In this document: positions 1 through 13,000 of the stretch, in pieces | Layout: each line of letters starts with the position of its first letter | Position numbering within the stretch: the stretch's first letter is position 1 | Assembly (NCBI RefSeq): GCF_014905175.1 | Contig: NC_057789.1 | Location: 25,788,555 to 25,852,554, forward strand | Source: Aphidius gifuensis | Taxonomy: Eukaryota > Arthropoda > Insecta > Hymenoptera > Braconidae | Direction of reading: 5' to 3' | DNA length: 64,000 nucleotides | Program-made: the position numbers and the translations under genes | Notes under the pieces: model-generated | What the model saw: only the letters and a program-made list of their open reading frames with translations | Told to the model about the DNA's origin: nothing | The model's database searches: none

Positions 1-1899
1 TAAGTCGATGGATATCGTTTTGTTTCATATATATATAGAGAGATTATATTTTTTTTTTTTCTTCACTTTGTACAAAGATTTGCAGATTGTAAAATTGGAA
101 GATACTGGAGTTGAATTTTTTCGTTTTTTTTTTTATTCTTTTCTCAATTTAGACATTAAAAAATATATAAATTTTGATTATTCAAATTTAAAATAAGTAT
201 ATATACTTGCTGCATCAAATTTATAAATTTATATCGATTCAAATTCTATAACAAACTGCATCTGTATTTCGTCAATAGGCTATTTTTAAAGTTGATCCAT
301 TATCGTAATTGAAAAGGATGTGAAGTGTAAATATAAAATGCAAACTTGTTTTATTTCGGTGGTATATAAAAATATTTTATTTGTGTGTGTGTGTTTATAA
401 TAAAAAGCAACACACACCTATACAAAAAAACTTGTTAATTTTAAAACAGTACATACTTATTTTCTCTGTTTTATAATTCATTATGAAAATCAATCAAGTG
501 TAATTATATAATTAAAAATAAACTTGATGCTTGTTTTTATGTTTATCATTATATTAATAATATTATAATTTATATTTTTTTATATACTATTGAAAAATAT
601 ATATTCAAGTAAGAACAAATAAACACGTAACACGACCAAGTGTCACGAGACATTGCACGCCAGATGATCGTTAATTTGTTAGTCTAATAGTAAAATATAT
701 AAACCAGTAGCCCGCATTAGTGTAAATTAAGCCAATCCACTTAAAAAATACAAACTTAATTTTTTTTCAATTTGTTCAGTCAATAATAAAAAATAAAAAA
801 ATGCTCATAATGACATTTGTTGTTTAAAATTTTTGATAACTATAATCAACAATTGAAATAAAAATTACTTCAAGCAGATGTAATAATTACAGAAATTTTA
901 AAACTCAATTTTACATCATGTTATTAAAATAATTAAATAATTAAAATAATTGATATATTTAAAAAAAAGCATATTAACATATTCTGTTTTTTAGAAAATA
1001 AAAAAAAAAAATTAATATGACTTAATTCGTGAGGGAATAAATTTAAAACTAAAAAGGCAATTTTCAGTCAAGTCTTCTTATAGTGCAATTATACATGTCG
1101 GAACGGGGGATCAGAGGGGAACCGAAGGGGAAGTTTAGTAAAATGACTATAAGCCGTGAATCAATGAATCGAGGGTTATCAGAGTCAGCCCTCCCACAAC
1201 GATGAAGCCTCCACATGAAGACCGTTAATCGAAAGGGAGAAGGGAGATATCAAAAAAAAAAAAAAAAATGTTAATAAATAAAATGCTAAGTGAATAAAAA
1301 AAAAAGTTGATAAAAAAATAATAAAATAGTGAGTCAGTAAGTTAATAACGTAATTGAAAAAGAGGAAATAAATGTTAACGAGATGGCTTATTCATTTACA
1401 AGGATAAAGAAATGAATTTATATAAAAAAAAAAAAGGGTAAAATATTTGTAAAATTTGTCCAAGACAGTCACTAGTCTGTACGTGTGCCATAATTTTCTT
1501 TTTTTTTATTTAAAAAATCATTTTTTTTTTCTTATTTTTTTTTATTGTTACTTGTTTTTAGCTCATGTTTGTTTGTTTTTTTTTTGTGCATACATGTGCA
1601 TGCCTTGTTCGTTCGATACAGCACGAATGAAGAAAGCATGCAGAGCGTAAAAAAAAAAAAATAATAATAACAAAAAAATATTAAACTAAAAAAAGTTTGC
1701 AAAAAAAAAAATTAATAATAATAATGAAAAAAACAAGTAAAAAAGTCAGACAAAGAGTGGGGTGTATATAGTTAAACCTGAACGTTTTTTAAAACTTTTT
1801 TTATTTTCATTTATATATACTACATGTGCAATGGTTTTTTTTTTTTTTGGCTCCAAGTCTTCGAGTGGCACGCGAAGCTTGTCGTCGTCCATCCGCAAA
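1..1899. other. AT-rich noncoding stretch
   Basis: I see no supportable gene here. The stretch is dominated by A/T homopolymers, with a short GT dinucleotide run at about 381-394. A GC-richer patch at about 1098-1250, containing GGGG and CCG words, could be a regulatory element or a noncoding exon, but it has no flanking splice sites I can defend. The segment 1850-1899 is part of another GC-richer island that continues into the candidate exon at 1900-1971 and is open on both strands. Confidence 0.6.
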
Positions 1900-1971
1900 T
1901 TATACGCCTCGAAATACAGGACGCGTTAATGGAGTAAATCGATAATCACTCTGAGATTTAGAACGTGTATC
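1900..1971 (-). other. Candidate terminal coding exon, minus strand
   Basis: On the minus strand a strong splice acceptor (pyrimidine-rich tract ending TTTTTTATTTTTAG, at plus positions 1972-1985) is followed at once by an open phase-0 frame of 23 codons. It begins DTRSKSQSDYRF, ends TRPVFRGV and stops with TAA at 1902-1900. Composition (few Lys/Asn/Phe/Ile runs, many GC codons) differs sharply from the surrounding DNA. I do not recognise the protein. A competing minus-strand frame just downstream, reading FEAYNLRMDDDKLRVPLEDL, is also protein-like but has a stop upstream and no acceptor in phase. The plus strand is open here too. This is an inference from splice signal and composition only. 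Confidence 0.3.
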
Positions 1972-1985
1972 CTAAAAATAAAAAA

Positions 1986-3557
1986 GAGACCTATAATTTA
2001 ACTCCAAAAAGAAAAAGATAATAAAAAAAAAAAAGCAACATAACAACAGCATGATAAAGAAAATAATAAAAACAAGTTCGACATGTGTTTATCTTCTTGT
2101 AACACTGATGGACATGTGAAACAACGTGAACTTTGTTATCAAACTAATTATCTATTTAAAAAAAAAAAAAAAAGGTGTAAAAAAATAAAAAAAAAGCTTC
2201 ATTATACCTAGGTACAGATTGTCAACAAATGTGGGAGCAATACAAATTGGGGTTGACTTGAAAAAAGAAGGAGCAAGGGAAAAAAAAAAGGAAGTAAAAG
2301 GCGAAAGAAGATAGAAACATGATTGATAATAGTATTTTTTTTTTTCTTTGGGATGCGGAAACACCCGGCTGGTCGAATACCGTCTTAAAATGACATAAGA
2401 CATCCCCATTCTTACATTGGGCGCCATATGACTCTTTTTATAACGCGTTTTTTTTTTTATTATCATTTTGGAGATTCCCCTCTTTTAGGCCTACATTGAC
2501 GACTGCCTGGTACCTCTGATTCCCCTCATTTGCCGTTGCCGCGAACTTATAAATCCCCGCTTTTACCCCTCATCCAACATCGACCCCTTTTCACTCGGGA
2601 AGTTGTTCCATCTCTCCACCACCTATCTAGACCTCTACCTACTCCTACTTTTTTTTTCTCTATTACCACTACTACTTCTACGACTATCTACTACTACCAA
2701 CAAATACCCAAGCAATTCAGTAGTTACGTGCACAAGCGACATGGTGTATACATATAGAAAATAAACTGGGCTCTATGGGCATATATCGACGGCTAAAAAC
2801 GACTATTCACGATATAAACCGAGTACAACCGACCCTTGGCCTCGCCGAAATCCGAACCCCGACAAAATACGAAGCACAGTTGCATTTAAACCGTCGTCAA
2901 TGTTGGGTCGTGTTTCATTACGGTTTAAATAATATAAAATTTTTTTACGATCATTTTTATATATTTTATAAATATTTTATTTATATTTAATTATATACAA
3001 AAATTATTTAATTTATTATCAATAAAAAAATATAGATCGGTTATCAAAATAATTTATTATTAGAAAATTATATTTTTAATTTTTTTTTTTTCAATTTAAA
3101 TTATCATTTCTTAATTGTGAATAATTGGCAATAATTTTTTTATTGTATTTTTAATTGAAAAAAAAAAAAAAAAAAAGTGAGGCTTATTTGTGTGGAAATT
3201 TAATATTTAAAATTTATATTTTCAACAGATGAAAAAAAAATTAATAGTGGAGGGAAATAATATCATATTATATGTGCGAAAAAAAAAAATTTTTTTAAAA
3301 AAGTACAGGATAACATAAAAAATAAATATATCAAATTGAGTCTTTTTTTTTTTATTATTTTATTTTTTCGAGTGAAAGGAGCTAATTGAAATTTATCGAG
3401 TGTTCGACAGTAAAAAAAAAAAAAAAAAAATGATTTTGGGTCCGAAGGAAAAAAATAAAACGAAAGAATAATAAAGTTGAAAATAAAAAAAAAAAAGAAA
3501 TAAAATTTTTTGAAAAAAATTGGGTACTCATACGTGACAATAGCCGCCGGCACGTTT
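1986..3557. other. Noncoding stretch with GC-richer islands
   Basis: Mostly homopolymer-rich noncoding DNA. Two GC-richer islands stand out: 2340-2450, open on the minus strand with an MAPNVRMGMSYVILRRYS-like reading, and 2475-2930, pyrimidine-rich with CTTATAAATCCCCGC-type promoter words and a hairpin near its end. Neither has splice sites or a database-recognisable product that I can defend. Confidence 0.45.
2884..2930. repeat. 11-bp perfect inverted repeat (hairpin)
   Basis: ATTTAAACCGT at 2884-2894 is mirrored by ACGGTTTAAAT at 2920-2930, separated by 25 bases. The arms are perfect and would form a stem-loop in either DNA strand or in RNA. It lies at the end of a GC-richer island. Function unknown. 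Confidence 0.6.
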
Positions 3558-3667
3558 TTAAGACTCACGTTGGTGTCGTATAGGCTACCTGACGTTTTGC
3601 AGATTCAAGATTTCGTAGAATAGTTACCAAAACGTTCCTCAACCTCTGTAACCTTCTGTTCTTTTAA
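3558..3667 (-). other. Candidate exon with strong donor, minus strand
   Basis: The minus strand has a consensus splice donor, CACCAAC|GTGAGTCTT, with exon end at 3558 and intron from 3557. The sequence before it is open in one frame from a stop near 3668 (readings such as LRNVLVTILRNLESAKRQ). A second frame, open only over the last codons, reads SLYDTN and ends in phase 0. That second reading could splice in phase to the candidate terminal exon at 1971-1900. The acceptor for this exon is not clear; a CAG at about 3578 would make a 20-nt microexon. Low confidence. Confidence 0.22.
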
Positions 3668-3689
3668 ACCATTCTATCATAAATATTTT

Positions 3690-4406
3690 TTTGTATTATA
3701 TTCTAGTGTCTTTAACCCTCTTAAAACTTGCTGAGGATAAACTCCCACCGCCTCTCTATTACCTCCTTATCCCCCTCTTTTTTTATTACTCCTCTTTTTT
3801 TCTTCATGCAAAGCAATGCAAAGTCTATATGTCTTTTTAAATTATAATCCAAACAAACTAACAGTAGCGAGTTAGTCGTCGTACGTTAACCGTCGTCGTC
3901 GTTGCCTTCGTTCTCAATTTTACTATCATTATTTTCTTGTTGAAAAAAGCTCACTTTCAAAAGCTCTTTGTCTTAAGTCGGTTTCGGTATACCTCTCAAA
4001 ATACCCACATTGATCGCAACCATCCCTCAAATATTTTTTAATATTTTTTAAACTTTTTTTGTCATAGAGCTTTTTATATATTATTTTTTTACAAACAAAT
4101 ATTACATTCGAAATAATTTTTTTTTTTTTTTCGTTTCGTACAGTTTTTTATCCCTGTGAGATTTTTTTTTTTTTCATGTGCAATTTTGACGTTTCTATAG
4201 AGTTTTGATCGGCTTTTATTTGTCGGGGAAAAAAAAGGCAACACCCAAGCTATATCTGTCACTCTTATCATTTGTGATTTTTTTATATTTATTTATTTAT
4301 TATTATGATTTTATTTATATTCTCTTTTGGTTGCTCTAAAATTTAACATACAATATTTCAACGAAATTTTGTGTCGAAAAAGCTGAAACAACTTCATAGC
4401 AAATAT
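3690..4406 (+). promoter_or_regulatory. Promoter-like region with possible 5' noncoding exon
   Basis: The segment 3700-4030 is unusually pyrimidine-rich and CG-containing (repeated GTCGTCG around 3878-3902) for this window. It is followed by 370 bases ending in a consensus plus-strand splice donor, GCAAATATG|GTGAGTTAA, with intron start at 4407. This arrangement (CpG-bearing upstream block, then a donor) is what a 5' UTR exon of a long-intron gene looks like. No downstream partner is certain; the nearest good acceptor is at 6829. Inference only. Confidence 0.25.
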
Positions 4407-6829
4407 GGTGAGTTAAATTTAATTTATATATTTTATAATTTTGAGCTCTAGACAAATTGTCTATATATAAAATCCTATTAACTGTGTCTTGAATTAAACT
4501 TTTACGATTAAATTCTTGAATGATGATCCACAGTGATTATCCATCCAAGTGTTGTCTGCGCAGAAATGTATCACTTAAATTTTACTTATGATTATCCAGT
4601 AAAATTAAAATATCAAAGTTAAAAATAATTATAAAAATCATGAAATTATATAATAAATTAATAACAAAATATTTTCTTTTAAAAATTAAATTTATAAAAT
4701 TTATATATTAAAATTTATCGACTATAAAATATAAACTGTGTGATGATTAAATTCCATTGTCAAAGCAAAAAAAAAAATCAGCTTTTTAATTGTCAAATTT
4801 ATATGGTTAAATAATTTTTTATTTAAATTATATTATCATTCAATTTATCAGTATATTTTTCATTCAAATATTTACTGACAATATAAATATTTCATGTGTT
4901 TTTTTTTTTTTCGCAATAGATACAGAAAAATTTTTATGCAATGAAAATTTTAAATTAAAAAGTAACTCGATACGGCTCAATCAATATTTTCATCCTATCA
5001 CAGTTTGGTAGTTGGCTGGGGGTTGGTTTTGAATATATGTTGCACACGCAACAAAACTATATACTTTTGCCCCTTTCCTTTCAACCCCGGCATTCATTTA
5101 AAAACAGTCAATTCATTCCCCATTTTAGCTGGGCACTCTACCCAAGCTACTGCTGCTTTGCTTTTTTTTTTTTTTACATTTCGCATTTTAACTCATTTTG
5201 TTTCATCACTTCCTCCACTTCGCGGAAAATATATATAAAAACGAGAAATAAATAATAATAAAAAATCAGCAGAAGCAAAAAATGTACAATCGTATCGTTT
5301 ATAAACCTATTTACAAAAAAATAAACACAACGATTGCTTTAAACTATAGTAAAAATACTGCATTCGTGATCAGTCATGCAATTTCAAAGCTTTAAATATA
5401 GCCGATCATTCGTGAGATGCCAAATCCCATTGATTTTTATTGTTTTTTATTTCATTTTTTTTTTTTTTGTATATCCAGTGAGAAACACCGTTAGACAAGA
5501 TAGAAAAAATAGTAAATATATAAAATAAGATAAAAATGATTGAAAAGAAAAATTGTAAAAATAGAATGATGCTTTTATCTTGGATGGACCCAAGTGGAAA
5601 AAATATGTATAAAATATATATGGAATATATATAGAATATGTATGGATTTGGACGTAGATTTTCCATATATATTCCATATATATTTTATATGACACTAAGT
5701 ATCATTTGTTTATAATGGATAGAAAGTGACCGTTGCTAGGGCAAATAAACAAACTGAGTTTTTCTGATTTATAAAACATTAGTATATGCAGATATAAAAT
5801 CGTTAAAATATAAGAAACATAAAATTATATCAAAATATACAAAATATATAAATATATAAAATATATATAAAAATATATATATATAAATGTATATAGAATA
5901 TAGAAATATATGGAATAATATAAAATAGTATGGAAAATCGATGCCATACATATTTTATCTATATATGGATTGGATGGTAAAATGGAATCGTTCGGTAACA
6001 AATTGCAGAAACGCTGCTGGGCAAAGTGAGGAATAAAAGACGATAATCGATAAAACTTTCAAATATATATATAAAAATAAAAAAAAAAAAATATAGCAAG
6101 AAGAAAGTAACGTGTGGGTGCGAGATGAGCTAAAGAAACGACGAGTTGAAGCACAATTTTAAAGGTTTAGGATATATATAAAATAATAAAGTAAAAAAAG
6201 AGAGCAGTATAGAAAATAAAAGTTTTGATGGTCAATCCTCTTTCTCTTTTAAATGATAAATAAAAATATAAAAAATAAAAAAAAAATTTGATGGAATTTC
6301 TTGGCTGTCATTTAATAGTACATAATACTAAAAATTTTATATATATTCAGCAATAAGATATATCTCGTTTATTTGAATCAACGAGAATTGGTAATTTTAA
6401 AAAAAAATTAAACGAGTTAAATTGAGTTATGTCGAGCAACTGACGTCATTTTTGCAAATGTTTAAATTAGTGAGAAATGCAGCTGAGCTATATAAGACCA
6501 ATCATTTCCATTTTTATACTTAACATCATCAAAACATGAATCTCCATAAGTAAATTTAATGAATCATTCAAAATACATATTTTTTTTTTTTTTTTTTTTG
6601 TCCTTACAAATCAATAGATAGTAAAATAAATAATAAAAATAATTGGTGTTTATATATATCTTGATGGCTCACCAATATCACTTGTTATTTAAAAAACAAA
6701 CTATTAAAACTTTTTTTTAAAATTTATAAGAAGTTTTTAAAAATAAAACTTGATCTTTTACTATTCAGGAAAATCCTTTTTTCTATATTCTCCTTTACTT
6801 ACTAAAACTTTTCTCTACTTTCGTTGCAG
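4407..6829. other. AT-rich noncoding stretch, possible intron
   Basis: No gene supported. It lies between the donor at 4407 and an acceptor at 6829, so it could be an intron. It contains a cluster of ATATGGAATATAT words (5600-5990) that form a long hairpin, described separately. Short open frames here are homopolymer-rich and unconvincing. Confidence 0.5.
5608..5689. repeat. Long imperfect hairpin, 27-nt arms
   Basis: The arm at 5608-5634 is the reverse complement of 5663-5689 apart from one or two mismatches, with a 28-nt loop. Both arms contain TATGGAATATAT words, and related ATATGGA words recur to about 5990. The hairpin may be an AT-repeat by-product, a small MITE remnant, or a hairpin RNA precursor. 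The sequence shows only the pairing. Confidence 0.6.
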
Positions 6830-7071
6830 CCAGGTTGTGCTTCCTTATAAATTATTCATTTCAACTGAATAAACATTTAATCATTTTTGAAAATGTAGAC
6901 ACAGAACGTTGGCAAAATATATACATTATAAAAAAAAAAGCTAGCCATACAAAAGTTGTGACAATTTTAAAAGTTCTTGTGAAAAATTTGTTGAAATATT
7001 CACTTGAAAAAAAAAATATAAAAAACATGGAAAATTTAAATCAAGTTTTATCAAAGATGAGATACGAATAA
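6830..7071 (+). other. Candidate exon after strong acceptor, plus strand
   Basis: A good acceptor precedes this stretch: a branch-point-like TTACTAAAAC near 6799, then a C/T-rich tract ending TTTCGTTGCAG at 6829. The following frame (phase with two leading bases) is open for about 80 codons to a TAA at 7069-7071. Readings include ENVDTERWQNIYI and VVTILKVLVKNLL. The frame is Lys/Asn-rich, as expected of AT-rich DNA, so coding status is uncertain. I do not recognise the product and see no downstream donor. It could be a 3' terminal exon or a noncoding exon. Confidence 0.22.
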
Positions 7072-7074
7072 ATA

Positions 7075-10000
7075 ATTTTTCCAATTAATCGAAAGACATG
7101 ATAATTTTGCAATTGCTTATTAATAATATTCTCCCATACATATTTGAATAATGCAGTTCAACTTTTGAAGGTAATCATGTTTATAATTAGCATAAAATTT
7201 ATAATTCCCACATAAATAGTAAAATAATTTTAAAAAGTAAATTGACAAACAGTCATCAATACCCAGTAAACATGTAATTAAAATTCACATGACTTTATTA
7301 AGTAATCATAATATTAATTATATGTTTAATAACTCAATACTGTAAATTAATTTGACTCAGTATGGAAATTGGAATACAAGAAAATGAAATATATTATTAA
7401 ATTAGTTGAGTATTATTTAAATGATACACATAGAGATAAAATATTTCGATGAAATTAAATTACACATATATACACCGTGTGCAATAATAAAATCACTGTG
7501 TAAAAAAATATTAATAATAATTTTGTGTCAATAGCTCGTCTGTTGAAATTTTGATATAATTTATTTATTTGCATATCTCTGTAATTTAGTTTCATCGAAA
7601 TTTGTTATCTCTATATTTAAATGATGCCTAAATAATTTAATAATATTTTATAGAATTTTCTTCTGTTCTAATTTACATATTGAATAATATTAATATGTAA
7701 TTTAAAATATGAAGTTATTGATTATTACAAATTTATATTTTTGTATTTTAACAAGACATATAAAATTCAATTAAAAAATCATGACAATAATATTGTTGGT
7801 AATTTTAAAAGTGTTGAAATTTATGTTTAATATTATTTCTCTTTCTTTTCTCACACCCACTCAATGAGTATTATCGACTAAAAGTCCTCAACTGGAATAT
7901 AGATAGAGACAGTATGTTAACCACACAAAGTCCTTGGAATCTAGCATCAAACCACCAACCATCAGTAGTCCACATATACGCTAGCTAACACTCAACTTTT
8001 GCCAACTCTTCATCTCCTCTTACTACTCAACCATTAGTATTTTTTTTTTTCCTTTTCTTTTTCATCATTATTTTTTTTTTCCTTTCGCTAGTGCTACTTT
8101 TCATCCTGACAGTGTATATGTATATAAAAAAAAAAGACCCTGATAAAGGAAAACTGTGTCTCATATGTGCTTCGTTGATTTTTCCATTGAAACTTAAAAT
8201 GACACTCTACTGTAAATCGTTTTTAAACCACATTTGATATCTTCATTTTATTTTTTTTTTGACAATTCTTTTCTTTTATCTAAAATATAAAAAAAAAAAA
8301 TGTATTTCACCTTTTTTTTTTATTTTAAATTATACATCATCAGTCATTTTATTGAATGAAAAAAAAAAAAAAAATATAATAACATTTTCATTGTTAGATA
8401 TTTTAAATTGTAATTTTTTTTTTTTTTTTATTTTCATTTTCTATTGTTTGTATTGTTGAGATTGTAATCTTATTGCAAATATATACATTGTATAGCGTAT
8501 ATAATAAGCCTCTTAAATCTCATGTCGTTGACAGAGATACAGAGAAATACATGATGCGTGTGTGACATAACTATGTGATCATAGTTGATGTATACATTTG
8601 AGTGAATTCTGTAATGTGCTCTTAAACATCAACAAAGGTATATATAATCGTGCAACACGTTAGGGACACACGCACATATTCTTGATACTTGAACAACAAC
8701 AACAATAACATATAATCCATATTTATAGTTTAATGCGAGTCAATGTATGCATGCTGTTATATTTTACATTGTCTATATTAATTTTACAAGACAATACATC
8801 AAAATTTTAGCTACATTTTCTTTCATACAGTTAATTGATTGAACATGTTATAAGCTATTTAACATAATTAATATTTTTTTCTACACAATTTTATTTTCAC
8901 ACCTGAGATTCTGCTAATCTTTTATTTTTGAATTGAATATAAAAAAAAAACGTTTGAATAGTAAATCCAACTTTAGCATTCATCCATCCATCTAAAACTC
9001 ATCCCCCAACTTTAACATCCCGTTGAAACTCGATGGAAATTCTATGTCCCTTTGAACAGCCAAGCAAAGCGTGACAATTCGACCATTGAGATGAAACCAT
9101 TCGTATCATAGACGACTGTAAACCAGATCCAACTGGACCTTCTGTCATTTTTCTCTATTTCTCTCTTTCTATTTAGTGTGAGACACTATCTATATGCACA
9201 GCAAGTTAGTCCTCTTCATACGTAAAGTTCAACACACTCTTTTACATCTTCTCTTTATTTTTCAACGACAACTTTTCACACAAACACACACACATTAAAG
9301 TTTAAAATGTAATTTCTAGAAAATACTTTTAGTTATAATGTGTGTGCATAGATATGCATTTAGATATAAATATATTTCAAATAACTAATGAATAGACAGT
9401 CGACAGATGAGATGACATAACTATAACTTGTTATACTGGTGTCCATTGAATTTTAAAATGAAAAGACTTCACATTTATGTTGCCGCATATATAAGTTTAC
9501 AAAACAAACAAACGTTGATTGAATATCATCTTGGGAAAATTATGAAATAGATTCTAATTCACATGGCATATGTTTTTTAAATGAAAATAAAAAAATTTAA
9601 TTAACAAAAAGAACAAAAAATATACTAAAAAATTTTTTTATGCGTCTGTGATTTATGAGAATAAAAATCATATTATAACAGAAAATTTTTTTCGACATAC
9701 GTCATTTTATATTTGATCAATAGCATAGAATATTCAACAACCCTTTTTTTTAAACCAATCTTATTATTTTTCACTACCTCATTTATTCATTCATTCACAT
9801 TTTCATTTGTACGCATTGACATGCTGTACGGAAATCCTTCTGACGCTTCATTAGATCATGTTGGAATGTGCTATATTTAAAATATATCTTCTATGATTTT
9901 AAGCCAGCCATATGCTGGCTTCTACACACCCAAATATTATTGACGTTCAAATGTATATAATTGTATAAACATTTCTAAATCTAATGATTTATTTTTTAAA

Positions 10001-13000
10001 CATGCTGAATAGATGCAAAAAAAAAAATAATAATAATCAATCTCTCCCAAGAATTTAAAAGTTAAAAAAATTTCAGAGAGTCAAATTGTCCACACCCACA
10101 TTCATAAATATCTGTCGCATCAACGGTGCTAATGTTCATACCAACTATCCGTATGACATCATCAAGTTTTACTTACACACATATAAAGTTGATTTATTTT
10201 TGTTATTTTTAAACTTGCCTTTTTTGGTTTGAATTTATAATTAAAAATATTTTTATATTATATTCATTTAAACAAATGTGTGTGCGTTCATGCAAAATGT
10301 TTTTGATGATTTCACAGTGATAAGTCAATGGGCTACATTGTTTTAATGTTATTGTGGTGAATTTAATAATATATTTTCAAAGTTAGTATATCCAAAGTAG
10401 TATAGCTTTTATGAAACTATATAACTACACTTGGTTATCACTTCCTGAATGCTTATATTCAAAACATTCATCTTTTGCACATTGCATAGTGCAAACATCC
10501 TTTTCCTGTGCACTATTTCTCAATGTGCAAGCTATTTTTATAAATTTTATATATTCCAGTTAAATTCTAATATTAAATTTACTGACGCCAATCATAAAAA
10601 TAGATTAAAAAAAAATATAGAAATATTTAAATTACACTTTTATGCGTTTATTTATTTTTCTAATTTTTTTTTTTATTTATTTATTTTTAGTTTATAAATT
10701 CCATGTATAGATATTTCAAATTTTGCTATTATTATTTTTTGGCTTTTATATATAAAAAAATTTGTTTATTTTTATTTACATTATATGTATTATATATTTT
10801 TTTTTTTTTCAATTTTTTATTATGTAAAATATTTTTTAAAAAACCTTCAGCCTTATTCTGTAAGAACAACCACGCAAAAAAATTTTTTCTTCTCATCTTC
10901 TTTTGTTGCGATGGTTAAAGCTCTAAAACGATACCCAAGTTTTTTTTTTATTTTTTCTCTACTTTCTCAACCGAAATATAAATAATGAAAAAAAAAAAAA
11001 AAGTAATTTTAAATTGAAATTTTTTAAATTCACAAAGTCTTTTCATTTCATTTTCAAGATCGTTAATGACTTGATAAAATCCTTACTAGATTTCATCTCC
11101 ATTACTTTAAACTTACAAAAATTCATCACTATTATTATGTATAAAAAAAATAATAATAAATACATGACAAAATTGTGTACAATAAAAAAAAAAAAAAATT
11201 CAAGAAGCAATGAAGGCGTTAGTATATAATAACGATTTTACACTGGTGTGGTTTTATGCCCGCAAGGTTTGTGCAATTTCAGTATATATCTGAATTGAAG
11301 TAGTATCTAAACGATGCTGTATAAATCCTCAACCAAAACCCAAAACCCATTGTCCTTCTATACATTATCCAACAACAGCTGTGAATATTGCATCACAGTT
11401 ACATTATATATATTTTCTTGTGTATGTATAACCCAGAGTTTTCTATGGTTTTATGTATATGAAATTTTCATGTAAATAAAACTATTTTACACTACTAAAT
11501 ATAAAGGATACTTTGGTAGTGAGTTAGTGTTTAAATAAGTGTTGAAATAAGGCTAAAATATATAGAAAAAAAAAAGAGGGTGAGACATAAGGACCAAGAA
11601 ATATTCAACAGTACTAATGAAACTTCAAGTGTCGGTCTATTCTATTCTGATGAACACTTCATACACAGTATTTTGCACCCAAATATATATATTAATGAAA
11701 ATAGTCAAAAATTATCAAGTACTTTATGTTGAAAATGGCAAATGTTCTCTGTAGTTTGTAATATTTTAAGTACTCAAATAGTCAAAATTGTGCGCAGTGT
11801 AGTTTAGTTTCTGTCTGTGTGTGAAAATTATAATCAATATATACACACATTAATTCTCATTTTGAATATATTTGTGTTCGCATTGTATACACAAGTGTGT
11901 TTGTGTGTGTGTGTGTCAATGGTGATGATGATGGCTTAGTATTTGCATGAGAGGGTGCATTGAATCTTAATCCAAAATCTGAACAATGAAAATTCAAGAA
12001 CAAACAAGGAATTCACGCAGCACAAATGAGCAGTTGACGCGTATAGCAAGTACTTTAAAGTATTGTGTGAATGACCTGAGTAAATCCTTAGTCGACTTTA
12101 TCGTATTTCAAGTGAAAAGTGTATACAAATGATGATTGAAAAAGAGGGTTAGATGTGTTTGGTTAAATTGAAAGTAAATTAAATAAATAAAAAATAAAAA
12201 GTGATGAAAAAATAAATTGATGAAGATTGAGAAAAGAAATGAAAATAAAAATTGGTAACCATGGAAAAGCTAGCTAAGCTAAAAGCATTTAAACTCTTCG
12301 AGTTTCAGGGTAACATGATTAGAAGGTCATCAGCGAAAAAAGCACACTAAGGAAAAAAATCAACACGTAAAAATTATTTTCTATCTTGAATGTACTTTGG
12401 GTGTGTATATATAAACCAGAGTGACTTTAAGATTGTTAAATTTAGAAGGATTTTTATCCTTGACAAGTTGATGAAATGAGAAAAAATTATATTTTGTAAA
12501 CGTGGTGATGGTGGTGGAGGTAGATGACGATGAGTAAAAAAATACGACACAAAAATAAAAATAGTAAAAGCTCGTTGAGATGTAGACTTTACTTGCGATA
12601 AACGACCTCCGGGCTAAAGGTATTTTCCACGACCCAGGGAATAATCTTAAATCTTACACTTTGACTCTTAACTTTATATTTTTTTTTTTTGCGTAGAGAA
12701 GGAGATGGTTACTATACTTGACAATTTTCTCAACAAATTTTCATCTCTAGTTATACCGATATACTCTAACTTAATCCAGCTGTTTACTAAATAGCACTTT
12801 CATTTAACTTTATAACACTTATTTTATTTCAATGTTGAGATTTTAACAAATTTTTTTAACAAAAATATATATATTAACAAGGACAAAGAAAAAATTACTG
12901 GCGTCTAGATTTTAATTAAAGATATACAGTAATTTTATTGCAAGTCACAAGATGAAGTCCTTTCATATCAAATCAAAAACTTTATAGTTTTCACTTAAAT

